The position numbers and the translations under genes are program-made. 64,000 nt of DNA from Telmatactis stephensoni (lineage: Eukaryota > Cnidaria > Anthozoa > Actiniaria > Isophelliidae): assembly GCA_029948255.1 (NCBI GenBank), contig JALIZF010001939.1:186001-250000 (forward strand). Reading direction: 5' to 3'. Shown one piece after another: positions 21,319 through 32,333 of this stretch (its first letter is position 1; every line of letters starts with the position of its first letter). Under the pieces are notes generated by a model. That model was not told the DNA's origin. It ran no database searches and worked only from the letters and a program-made list of their open reading frames with translations.

Positions 21319-23370
21319 CCCAGGAAATAAAGATAACTATCGTAAATTTATTTGAAGCAGCAGAAATTATGAATTGATTATTTTGCAAGTTCTGTGTATT
21401 TTACTCGCTGCTGGTTGAGTCTTTAAAATGTATAGATGAAGCTAAACTGTACGCGGCTTATGTTGTGCAGCTCCACAAGCCTGGTCTTACTTTCACTTTC
21501 ACATAGATATTTAGGCTTCTCCAATGTCGCATAAATATATAGCGATCGGTGATAAACGTCGACTTAACCTAATTGTCTAATGAAGCTACTGTTTGAATCT
21601 GAAAAGGTCTTCTCCTTGTACACAGATGTTTTCTTAAAAAGGAAGTATGTTGTACCGTGTCGTTAAAAAAAATGCTACTATAGTTCTCTTATTCTAAAAA
21701 TGTAGCGCTTTTGATCGATCAAGATTGCCCATCTTGGCGGAAACATGGTCAGCAATTTAGTACTTGCTGGCGTGAATTCGATTTGAAAAGCAATACACAT
21801 TAACATCATGTCTTACCGTGATACACACAGCAAACAAAATCCGAATAGATACAGAGAACGTCAATGAAACGCTAGAAGCACGTAACCGTCAGTACAGTAT
21901 TCTAGTAACCGCGCTGTTGTTAGAAACTGTAACTGAAACAAACTGTATATTGGCACGTCACCGTTGCTATAACAACATTCTCAAATCTCAAAACGGGTCA
22001 TGAGTGATTGAGTTTCTTTTTCGATCCTGAGAGATTTGTGTCGAAATTAATTGGAAAAACGCCCATCCTGTAGTTGAGAAACTTGATCTAGTTGACAATT
22101 AATTGCTTGGCGATAGATAAATAAATACTTAGATCAACACTGGCGCGATGTTTCTTTGTTAAAGAACGGAAAAACAGCCTTTAGCGCACTGCATTTTAAG
22201 GGAAAAATAATCAGAAATGAAGTTGTAGCTTTGCAATTGTGTTTTCTACTATTTGATTTACCCAATGGACAGTGCTATCAGCGTTTTGTATAACTACATG
22301 TAACTAAGGCATGAAAGACTAAATAATCTTGCCACAGTATTCCTCCAGGGGGAGGGGGGCTCCAGAGATTCTTTATGTACAATTATTGTAGAAAAGTAAA
22401 ATAGTCAAAAACCAAGCTGTGACAAAGAAAGGCCACTTTCCATATAAACTTGTACGGTAATTTAATCAGCACGAAATCTAAATATAATCTCACTAGCTTT
22501 ATTCGAATACAAACAATACAAAACGTTTTCATTCCGAGATCACCTGATTGACTTGCCTCATTCTTGTTTTTTTTAGCGAAAAGAACCAGCTCCAAAGGCA
22601 ACATATACTTGTATGTAATTTTCGTAGTTTGTGAACGGCCATCTTTATTCTCCAGAGGAGTCTGGAACGAGTTTACAATTTGCGAGTGAGTGAGTGACTC
22701 ATTTGCATATCTGTTCCCCCACAATAACTCGTGGATTAGCTATATTTTAATAGTTGTCAGTCAAATTTAAAACTGAGTTTAATTTTATTGCTACTGATAA
22801 TGTTTTAATACTCCACTCAGTTTCGAGTTCTGTGTTGCTCAGTCCGGCTATAGAGGCTTTGCACCATCACGTGATGGCAGCCATGACAGGAGGCGCAACA
22901 ATAGAGTCTTTTCCTCCTCGGAAACTGAACTCTTTCTCATGTAAACCAGATTAGTCCAGACTCTATTGTTCCTGCCTCCTGTCATGGCTGACGTCATGCG
23001 ATGGTGAATTCCTGCACATAAACTCAAATTTGAGCAAAACCCTAGTCCGTAGATTTGCTTTGTACATTCATGTGCATACATCACACACAACTACATTAAA
23101 CGCTAGCGCTAATCAAATAAAAAGGAAGCTCGAAATTGGAGTATTTTAACATTACTATTTACATCTATATTCCTTTTCAATATAATACAAATAAATAAAT
23201 CGATTCATTATCGCGAATATTTATATTTACACATTGCATATTCGCTGTAAGTATTTGCAGTATATGGCTAAGGGATACGGTACTCCGGCTCTTTTTCTTT
23301 CTGTTTGTTTCTTTTCAGTTTTTTCAATGTTAGAATAAATAATCAATTTTTTCTTTATTCTAAAATATCT
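21319..23370. other. intergenic with a small foldback
   Basis: No gene supported. An inverted repeat lies at 22861-23008: 'ccatgacaggaggc' and 'aacaatagagtct' on the left pair with 'agactctattgtt' and 'gcctcctgtcatgg' on the right. Sequence near 22136-22260 is related to that near 14333-14420. AATAAA on the minus strand at 23354-23359 is a likely polyadenylation signal of the Ig gene that ends at 23371. Confidence 0.5.
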
Positions 23371-24897
23371 TCAAAGTTCATAAAGAAGAAAGAATAACAC
23401 CAACAAACAGAATCCAACAGAAAAAAATACAGATGCTAAAGTAGTTCCTGATGAATTATATGGTTTAGTAGTCACCACGCCCATTTTTTGGTTTTCATTG
23501 TCAAAGTCAAAACCATTTGTCTTATCTTTTGATTTGGCATCGTTTTCTGGATGCCAGGTCGTGAGGTCCCGTCGTGTTGGTCTTTCTGCGTTGGTCTTTG
23601 CTTTAGTAGATTGTGTTATCACTTCAGTAATAATTTTCCATGTGGTTTTATCATTTAGTGTCTTTGTGGGCGTTACTGCCCCTCTGGAATGTGCCCCAGT
23701 ATTGGTAGTTACTTTTGTTAATGTCTTTGAGAAGTTCTCAGTGTTCACTATTTTAGTCGGCCGTTTTGTTGTGGTTAAAGTACTACTCAGCATTGTTTTT
23801 AGAGTTGTTGATTTGGTGGTTGAAGATTTTTGACTGGCAATTTGAGGCTGAGATGTTGTACTTCTAATATTTGTCTTCTTGGTATAAGGACTTGTACTTG
23901 ATTTGGTAGTTGAAGATGTTTGACTGACAATTTGAGGCTGAGATGTACTTATAATATTTGTCTTCTTGGTATAAGAACTTGTACTTGATTTGGTAGTTGA
24001 AGATGTGTGACTGACAATTTGAGGCTGAGATGTACTTATAATATTTGTCTTCTTGGTATAAGAACTTGTACTTGATTTGGTAGTTGAAGATGTTTGACTG
24101 ACAATTTGAGGCTGAGATGTACTTGTAATATTTGTCTTCTTGGTATAAGGACTTGTACTAGATGGAAATTGGTTTGTTGTAAGTGGTGTTGTGGTTGTTA
24201 CCTTAATAGCCATAGATGTAGTATCCATCGTTAAAGGCTTTTTGGTGGTTATAGCTTTATCAACATGAAGATGATGAGTAAACTTGCCTTTACTTAGGTT
24301 GATGTTCTTTACTCTATGAACAATGCAAATGTAAGAGCCAGAATCTTCTATTTTTACTTTGCGAATTGTCAATGTCCTTGACTTTCTGTCAAACGCAATT
24401 CTTCCATCGTGCATTTTTGAAGAAATTTTTATCAGTCTCCCACTGTGTTTTGAGCGAAATTTCCAATGTACTTTTCCTATGTCATTATCTGGAATATCAA
24501 CATCACAGGCTAAAATAACCGGTGCACCAACAAATGAATGGATGTTGTCACAGTTTATTTTAAGGGAATAAATATAAGTTATTCTGTAGCGATGAACGGA
24601 CGAAGTATAGCAGAAAAATTTAATATAAGTATCAGCTTTTCGTATGTTCTTGACGACAAGTGAATTATTTTGAAACTCATACTTCGTAGGATTGCGGTCT
24701 GGTATTCTTCTTCTTGGAGAATTGCCAGTCCTCATTTTCCATCGATGTCGTGCATTAGGAGCACCGTTGCAAGTTAACCGTACACCCTTGTGTTCGCAAA
24801 CAGCAATTTCGTCGTTAATAATTTTAGCTTCAAGCCCACTACTTAATGCCGTAACAACTAGTAAGGCTATGATATTTAAAGTCCATTTGTTGATCAT
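23371..24897 (-). CDS. Ig-domain surface protein with mucin-like stalk (Ig gene 1, intact)
   Basis: A 508-residue intact single-exon protein. It has a signal peptide of about 24 residues (hydrophobic core IIALLVVTALSSG). Two immunoglobulin domains follow: the first with its Cys in VRLTCNG and Cys in FFCYT, the second with VILACD, VHWKF and the canonical DSGSYIC. Then comes a long Thr/Ser-rich stalk (about residues 215-480) holding four 29-residue tandem repeats built on SYTKKTNIISTSQPQIVS. A hydrophobic C-terminus (SVFFSVGFCLLVLFFLLYEL) ends the chain with no cytoplasmic tail, typical of GPI-anchor signals. It is probably a heavily O-glycosylated cell-surface recognition protein; the partner is unknown. 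It shares the inter-domain motif Leu-Lys-Ile-x-Cys with the Ig genes at 31.5 and 34.9 kb. Confidence 0.88.
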   Translation of the reverse strand: MINKWTLNIIALLVVTALSSGLEAKIINDEIAVCEHKGVRLTCNGAPNARHRWKMRTGNSPRRRIPDRNPTKYEFQNNSLVVKNIRKADTYIKFFCYTSSVHRYRITYIYSLKINCDNIHSFVGAPVILACDVDIPDNDIGKVHWKFRSKHSGRLIKISSKMHDGRIAFDRKSRTLTIRKVKIEDSGSYICIVHRVKNINLSKGKFTHHLHVDKAITTKKPLTMDTTSMAIKVTTTTPLTTNQFPSSTSPYTKKTNITSTSQPQIVSQTSSTTKSSTSSYTKKTNIISTSQPQIVSHTSSTTKSSTSSYTKKTNIISTSQPQIVSQTSSTTKSSTSPYTKKTNIRSTTSQPQIASQKSSTTKSTTLKTMLSSTLTTTKRPTKIVNTENFSKTLTKVTTNTGAHSRGAVTPTKTLNDKTTWKIITEVITQSTKAKTNAERPTRRDLTTWHPENDAKSKDKTNGFDFDNENQKMGVVTTKPYNSSGTTLASVFFSVGFCLLVLFFLLYEL

Positions 24898-25236
24898 GAT
24901 TCTTGAACACTTTAACTGCTTCCTGTAAACATATACACATACAAAGCAGCGGTTAGATTAACTGGTGTCCTTTTTAAACAACATCATACAAAAAATGTTT
25001 GTCATTGTTTCCTCCCTTTTCCCTTCCTCCCTGCTCTAGACTTTTCATCAGTAGGAGATCATCAAAGTTCTTGATCATATCTGAAGGCATGCTCTCGCAA
25101 AAGTGGCTTATGCCACTTGATAGAATGTTTGATAACCTTTCGCGACCCGGCCAGTCCATATCCTTGGGCAAACCGGCAAAACACACTCTGTTATATCTGA
25201 CATCGTTCATCCGTTCGTTCATTCATTCATTCATTC

Positions 25237-25325
25237 GTCCGTCCGTCCGTCCGTCCGTCCGTCCGTCCGTCCGTCCGTCCGTCCGTCCGTCCGTCCGTCC
25301 GTCCGTCCGTCCGTCCGTCCGTCCG
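25237..25325 (+). repeat. GTCC tetranucleotide satellite
   Basis: About 22 perfect GTCC units preceded by ATTC/GTTC units. The Ser-Val-Arg-Pro repeat frame over it is an artefact. Confidence 0.97.
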
Positions 25326-26044
25326 TACGTTCGTACACTGAATCATACACTAATCTTTATCATCCTTCCCGAAATAATGTCGATAAAACATATCATGAAA
25401 ATGGGATGTCCGTCATAGCTTTGTTATTCTTCATCTCAATCAACATTAGATAACCTTTAGTCACAGTTCAGTAAAGATTTTTGACTTTTCAAAGAGATTT
25501 ACGAGTCCAACCGAGACGAGGAGACACGTTTCTTGCCTTACGGTCTCCCTAAACAAAAGCAGCTAGCAAAGCATTCAGGCCTATCAGCTAATGCCACTGT
25601 AGTTAACATTGAAATGTTTAATTAGAGTGCACGCAATCATGAAAATCAGAGAAGAGTAAAAAATATTATAAAAATTACAATGAAATGAAAGAGGAAAAAA
25701 TGACACGGCGCGGGAGCGTCTTGCTTCCGATACAAAAGCCTGTAATCGTCCATTTGACCCCAGATTTACCGCAGTCTCCTCAAAGCTTTTCAAGCAGATT
25801 CACTTTGGCTAACGTCTTTCTGAATTACTTTAAGATGCCATTTGTTTCCTCTAATATCTTAGAGACGTCAGAGCAGCGTATGTATGTTAGAAATCGTGGG
25901 GGGTGGTGTTGATGGTGGAGTGGTGACGTGGTAGTGGTTGGGGGGAGGGGGACAATTCCACCCAAAAAATTCCTACACAGAAAACTTGTCTGAAAAACAA
26001 GCACCTAACTGACCCAAAAATTTCCTTCAAAACTAAAAAAGAAC

Positions 26045-26045
<1 letters not shown>

Positions 26046-26103
<58 letters not shown>
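26046..26103 (+). repeat. 58-nt poly-A run
   Basis: Uninterrupted adenines followed by an AAG/A-rich tail to about 26126. Flanking sequence does not show a clear retroposon body on the left, so it may be the tail of a decayed element or an expanded homopolymer. Confidence 0.9.
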
Positions 26104-26105
<2 letters not shown>

Positions 26106-29100
26106 AGAAGAAGAAAAAAAAGAAAAATCCTGCAGACACACAGGTAGAAAAAAAATTCATGCTAAATTTTTTTACCCCCTCCCCCCATCGTCTATCTCCC
26201 ACGATTTCTAATTGTCCACCCCTAAGCTCATGTCAAAGGCAGAAAAATGATTACTTGTCTTCAGTTGTTTTTGTTATTTTTTTCTTTTGTTACCAGTATA
26301 ACCGGTTTGGATGCGTGCTTTCGGTCAGAGCTAGATTCAGTTGAATAAGTTGTGCAGGGGTCCGTACAGGTACAATAAAAGAAAAAAAAAATGCAATATA
26401 ATGTGTCCGTATAAGACGAATTGTTTTAGAAGTAAACGGTATGTATTAGACTTGTAGTACTTACAAAGGCTATTCATCAATATTACATGTAAACGACATG
26501 TGCGACAAGATGTTATGTATTGCATGCACGTTTTCTATTAGTCGGATATCAATAATTAATACAGGAGATCAAAACAACATATCAAAACGACAATAATAAG
26601 CTTAAAAAGACGTATTTTATCACAGCACCTCTGAGAATTAGCTACAGATTGACGAAGAATATTTCATTGTACTGAACGACTATCAAAACAGTTTGACAGC
26701 TTTCTAATTTAACCAAGTATGATAAATTACTCCAAAGACGTGACCTCCAGAGCAGAAAGAATTAACTCTGGGCTCATGCAAGCAGTAATTGACTCTCTGG
26801 GGTTCATTCATCGTGTCACTCTGTTGAGCTTGGCTAAACTTTTCCTTCCATCTTTCCGATCCTTTTGGATCACTTAAAGGCAGCAGCAATTAGCGGACTT
26901 CCGCATCGGCGCCGCGAATATGAAAGCACTCAATACGCCTGCTCTTTCTAGCGCATTAACGCTGTAAAAAATGCCCTCAAAACAAATACGGCAAACACAG
27001 GCTAAGAAAATGACAAATAATTATTCGGAATAGCATGCAAGATCCGGGGTAATATCTTTGGCTAAGTGCGTTTCCAATGCAGTAGTGTTGCGACAAAATC
27101 ACTTACTATAGATCAGACATGAAAAAGACACGCTCCGCCGTTTGATTTTAGATCAAGGAACATTTAAGATAGACAAAATATAGTTTTTCAGTAAGCGTAA
27201 TCGGCCAATTAATAAGTTGCCATAACATTTCTTAGTTATACTGATAGTCACATGTCGGGAAAACAGACCGGCACGAGTCAAGTGAGTCTTTTGAACCGCA
27301 AGCTACGCAATCGTTGACTACTGTATTGTCTGCTATTATAATACTAATCTCAAACAAAATCCCCTCGACTGACATACACAAATACGTACGACAAAGAACA
27401 TTACTCGTCATGCAATTTGAAATGATTTTCTTCAAAACAACATGAGTTCTAGCTAATCAATAATGTAGTTCATATAATTCCGACAAATCTACTCATGCTT
27501 CAATATTCATTGTCAGTGGGAACGACGATGTTGTAAACTAAGGTCACTTCGAATGTTTTTAGTCCACAACACTGAAACTCATTGACGTACTTTTATGCAA
27601 GTACCTTAATTGAAGCTCAGATTGTTTGCCATCATGGCTAAGATAGAAGCAGAATACGTATAATATTTCGATCTGTGTGAGTTCTATGTTTATGTTCAAA
27701 AAGCTCTCATACAACTTTATGACGTTTCAAGGTCATTTCGAATGTTTTTTTTACTTCCATAATAATTATACGTTTATACGAGTACTAGATTGTTTGTTAT
27801 CATAGCCGAGATATGAGCAGATTACCTATACTGTTTTGATCAGTGTGTTTTGCTATGTTTAACAAGCTCCCTTACAACTATATTGACTGTCTAATTGATC
27901 AAAGGGTGACTTTTTAGGACTTGAGACTAAATGTTTTGATTAAATAATTCGCTGATCAACAATAATAATAACAACAACGTGGCAGGACTTATCCGTTCTT
28001 ATATTCCTTAAAACTGCTTTTCTTTCTACTTTTTTCAAAGTGAAAATGTTGGTTTTTCACTGTCAATTTCGTCCATCAAATCTTTTTAGCAAGTAGCGAG
28101 TTTTTGAAAGTGACAAACACGAACTCCATAAAAACATTCAATGTAAATTTATACAAAGACAGTTACCTTCCATCTAAGCAGCTAAGATGACTTGAACTTA
28201 AGTTAATTTTCTTCCTTTTCTTCGATTTTGGGTCGAAAGTCTTTTAGAGCCTCTTTCGTTAGAGATTATCCACACATTGATAGTTGCAATCGCTAAACAC
28301 GATCTCAGAACGTGAGACCTTCAAGGACCTCCTCTTGATTGGCCAATTCTACAAGTGATTGATAGATGACAGCGAAAAAAACCATACGGTCATAATCTAA
28401 AAATAGAAAGAGCAGCGCGAAAATAAAAGTTAAAACTTAATAAGGGGAAATTTTCCGGAAGTTCAACATTGATTAAAAAAACTTTCCTCAAAGATCTGCA
28501 ATTTGTGCACTTCCTTTGGTTGCTTGTATTTTTTTCTCTCTCCCTCTATTTCTTTCTCTTGTGATCACTTTATACTGAGTCTCTGACTTTTTCGCTTACT
28601 TTCCGTGCCTCGTTCCGTTAAAACGTACTTTTCGCTTGTAAACAGCGAGCGTGTTTCACTTTCTCCCGTTCTCATGATCAGCCGGTGAATTAATTTCATG
28701 CATTTATTGGAGCATTTCTGAATTGAGTTCAAAAATAAAACTTTACCGTGCTTCATGGAAACAATTAATCATGTACGTCAACCGCGTGACAAACGATATC
28801 TTAAGTGCATGTGGTTGTTACGCATTACAGTCGTTAGTTTTGCATGACAAACGTTATAAACGCATGACTGGGATCACCATATTTAGATTTATGACGCAGC
28901 TCTATTGACGCGTAAAACATACACCCTTGGTGACCTCTTACGTGACCAAAGGTTTTTTCTCTCTAAGTAACACACCCAGTTTATCGGTTCCTGGAACTAG
29001 GGAAGACCATTCTTTAAATAGCAAGAGTGTTGTTCATTGACAAAAAATCAGTTGTCGAATAATCTCTCTCTTTTTAAGGCGTACAGATGAAAAACATCAC

Positions 29101-30545
29101 AAAAAAACACCTGCTAAAGCGATTTAGACACATTTTCAATTTGATTACCATGTTTGGAAGAGAAAGACAAACATCCGGTTGCGAGTAGAAGACAATTCTT
29201 TATTACGTCTTCCCACCAGCATGAAGTCCCACATTCCACTATCCTGTAATTCATCGGTACTTTTTTCCTCCCAGCATGAACATCCCTGACCCGATCGTTG
29301 ACAATAACTATGAGTTGTTTTGAACATACCGCGTTGGTCTCTCACAGCCTCGATGTTTATCATGGAAAGACATTTTTGTGCGCGTATTTGGAGTTTTATC
29401 TGATTGGTTTTGGTTTGGAGCCGCACGCAAGACCATATATCTGATAAAACAACTGTAAAGGGCCTGTAAACGGCTCGAAAAAACACTTAAAGTTCCAATG
29501 GAGGAGACCTGATGTAGATTAGTGTTTTTGATAACGTGAGCTTTTAAGCGAAGCGAAATACGTATTAAAGAAAAAAACCAGACTTTTTGTAATCTTTTGT
29601 TTCCAAGTCAGGTTAAGGTCATTAGCAATCCCAGATCCCAGGGCGCATCAGACAATGATATCAGCCACCACAGTATTAAGTTTATCAGTTACCTTTATTC
29701 ATATATTTTAGCATACTTAAAGCCTGACTAGTATATTTTGCTTATCAGTATAACTCCACTTAAACCCCACCAAAAACAATCAGTTTTTACAAAGACGTCC
29801 TGAATAGACTTAAACGGATATAGACAGGATGAAATTATTGTATGACCGTCCACAAGCCCAAACCCTTTCACTGTGAAGCAGATATCCAGGTCAAAAGTGT
29901 AAATAACTGTGTTTCATATCTCTCATAAGAGAGAAAATACAATATAAAAATACAACAATTCTATTTGTACCTTTCAAAAATAAATAAAAGACTGGGTACG
30001 GGCCGCCTGAGTAGATTGATGAACTAATCGAGCAGATGGCCCTAAATTATAAGTATTTGCAAAAAATAGAAATGAAAACTCAGTTTTGTAGTTATATGCT
30101 GCACATGTCTGACATGTAGACAAATGATAGATTATCTCATCTGAGATCAAATTAATTGGTAATTAATGGAAGCCCGACGATTGGCCATTATTACTGTTAT
30201 ATAGTACCTGATCATGCAGGATTGATTCTCATGAACTTAAGTCAGAGAATTTAAATTATTTCAGTCATACTGAAATCCCTTGTCAGCAATGGCTGTCCTA
30301 ACCATAGTTATTTATGGAACCTTCTGTAATTACTGAGTTTCATGACCCTGCTTAACCTGCTTAACGTAAAGGCAGCATGGAAAGTCTGACAGTCAAGAAT
30401 CTGACGTATGGTCGGTCACTATGGCCATTAGTACAGCAATACTAGAAGATGATGAGTCAGTTAACGTTGATTATATTATGTACGTTTTTCACTGACCATG
30501 TTAAACACAAGCAATATCCCAACCACTATGAAATCTGTCCGATCA

Positions 30546-30846
30546 GGTCCCCGGGGGTAATTCCAGTGTAAAAGGATCGGGTATGCTAGTCGGAAATTTA
30601 AAAAAATCTCCCCAAAAGATACCGGAAGTCTGTTAAGAAGGGCGTGGCTGGACGATTTTTATCCCCCAATGAGACACCAGGCCAGTGATAACAAGATAAC
30701 GAAGCAATGGGCTCTTTTGATACCCTAAGAGAGACCAGGAAATGCTAAAACTCTAAACTTCAATGTTAACACCCTAAAAGATACCAAATCGCTGATTTTT
30801 ACCCCTAAGAGATACGACGAGCATACCCGATCCTTTTACAATGGAA
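30546..30846 (-). mobile_element. dispersed foldback repeat, copy 2 (inverted relative to copy 1)
   Basis: Begins near 'ccccgggggtaattccagtg' and ends 'gatccttttacaatgga'. Words such as 'agataccggaagtct' and 'cgtggctggacgattt' are the reverse complement of parts of 20930-21318. Both copies are non-coding and lie on either side of Ig gene 1. Confidence 0.75.
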
Positions 30847-30884
30847 TCCAGAAGGTCATCCAGAAGCAGCCATCCTCGGGGACC

Positions 30885-30980
30885 CAGGGGGGAGGGGGAG
30901 GACCGGAGGGGGAGGGGGAGGGGGAGGGGGAAGCTTTTCCTTTCCTTCCCCCTCCCCCTCCCCCTCCGGTCCTTCCCGTT
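30885..30980. repeat. G-rich/C-rich palindrome around AAGCTT
   Basis: Repeated GGGGGA units run into AAGCTT near 30931 and return as TCCCCC units; 'ggaccgga' at the left pairs with 'tccggtcc' at the right. Such a mirror of purine and pyrimidine blocks can form hairpins, triplex or G-quadruplex structures. Confidence 0.75.
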
Positions 30981-31139
30981 CCCTTTCGCCCTGGTTGCAC
31001 GAAGGGTGGAAATAGCACTATCCGTTGGATGAATCCTTAATAATAATAATTATAAATTTTTTTTGATACGATATTTGATTAAAGCCTAGGGCTTGTGGGG
31101 TCGTGTATAAACTAAATATTAAAGAATCAATCAATCAAT

Positions 31140-31200
31140 CAATTAGTAAAAATGATAAAATGATAAAAACTAACTAAATAAAATAAAATAAAATAAAATA
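31140..31200 (+). repeat. AAATA-rich tail of a probable retroposon
   Basis: TCAA and AAAATA runs follow a segment (gcctagggcttgtggggtcgtg) that resembles a SINE or LINE 3' end. Not classified further. Confidence 0.35.
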
Positions 31201-31519
31201 TCCAGTGGATAAAATGATAGCATTTTACAATAATGTTTTTCATCGCACTGTCTGTCTTTTGTTCAACATGTGCCTGTTCAGTAATGTGATAGCGATAGTA
31301 TTTACTACCAAGACCCGCATTCGGGGAAACATCTAACTGGAATGGAAAACCATGTGGCTGTTGCTGTCAGAGGAAGCAGCTGATCTTGCAACAGTTTTCA
31401 TCCTGTAAAGACAAACAGCTGTTGCCACTGAGAGCTCTTGCATGACAGTGACGTCCAACAAACCTCTTTCCTTTCTCTCCAAACAGTCCTCAGTGATGGT
31501 ATTAAATTGATGAATTACT

Positions 31520-32333
31520 TTAAATATAGATAACGAACAGCGCTGCGAGAAACACGAAATGCGAAACCAGCATCGCTGCCGACCCACTTATTTGACCTGC
31601 AGGCGTTGACATGCTGTTGTGCAGAGTGTAGTTAGTAGTTGCAATTGGTTTGGGTGTGGTTGGGGTTACTTTCACTATTATACGATACATGTATGTTTTA
31701 CCGCCCACGTGGTACTTGTCCACAGTAGTCCTCCAGAAAATCGTGTAATTTCCTGCCTCATCTCCCTGTATATTCTGAATTCTGAGAGTGTAGCGATCCG
31801 GAGCCATCGTTATTCTTTTACCAAATATTTCTCGGCTGTCTTTAGTTGTCTTCCCATTTCGAACAAGCAACACTTTCTTCTCCTTATGTAGAAATTTAAC
31901 ACGACATTGCTTCATGGTTAGTTCAGTTTCCGGGAATTTGGGATTTGGCCACGTCATGGTTACTGTAGATCCAGAATGTACCAGAAGATATTCGCAGGTA
32001 ATCTTCAAATCTATGGTATAGCGCTGTATTCCTTCAATACAGTATCTTTTCAGAGTCCAATTCCCTTCATCATAACGTTGAATTCCACTGATTGTCAAGC
32101 CAAAGCCATCTGGTGACATCCGGTACTTGGTGCTATTTTGTATCCTTTCGCCATTTGGATTTAGCCAAATAGGCATCCTCGGGTTTGAACAGTCAGTCTC
32201 TTCAAAGCTTCCTTGTAAATGGCCAGTGCCATTTATACATGACTCAATTGCAAGATGCTGTTTTGGCCATGCAGAGGTAATGGCAACCATCAGCAAGGAC
32301 TACCAATTGCGGAAGGATGCCACAGTAATACAT
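31520..32333 (-). pseudogene. Ig-domain GPI-type surface protein with apparent signal-peptide frameshift (Ig gene 2)
   Basis: From about 32296 an open frame of 258 codons encodes two Ig-like domains: the first with SGIQRYDEGNWTL before a Cys, the second with YTLRIQNIQGDEAGNY but lacking the usual F-strand cysteine. Leu-Lys-Ile-Thr-Cys joins them. A short Thr/Pro-rich stem and a hydrophobic C-terminus (MLVSHFVFLAALFVIYI) with no cytoplasmic tail follow, as in Ig gene 1. The frame has no good start: a TAG precedes it, and its first ATG (32290) would give no proper signal sequence. An ATG at 32333, just after a CAG acceptor-like site, opens a different frame encoding a hydrophobic leader (GILPQLVVL) that meets the Ig frame only if one nucleotide near 32293-32300 is discounted. 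This is either a real frameshift (pseudogene or null allele) or a sequencing indel. Confidence 0.7.

Larger units (their letters stand above)
24898..30545. other. long intergenic region between Ig gene 1 and Ig gene 2
   Basis: No gene recognised in 5.6 kb. It contains a GTCC tetranucleotide array at 25237-25325 (about 22 units), a 58-nt poly-A run at 26046-26103 and otherwise AT-rich sequence. Minus-strand frames at 26704-26889 (61 codons) and 29145-29486 (113 codons) have no domain I can name and no clear splice context; they remain unannotated. Confidence 0.5.

Noticed and set aside
24999..25418. 139-codon frame with SVRP repeats
   Set aside because: Produced by the GTCC tetranucleotide array; no domain outside it.
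29145..29486. 113-codon minus-strand frame between Ig genes
   Set aside because: No signal, domain, repeat or splice evidence; composition unremarkable.
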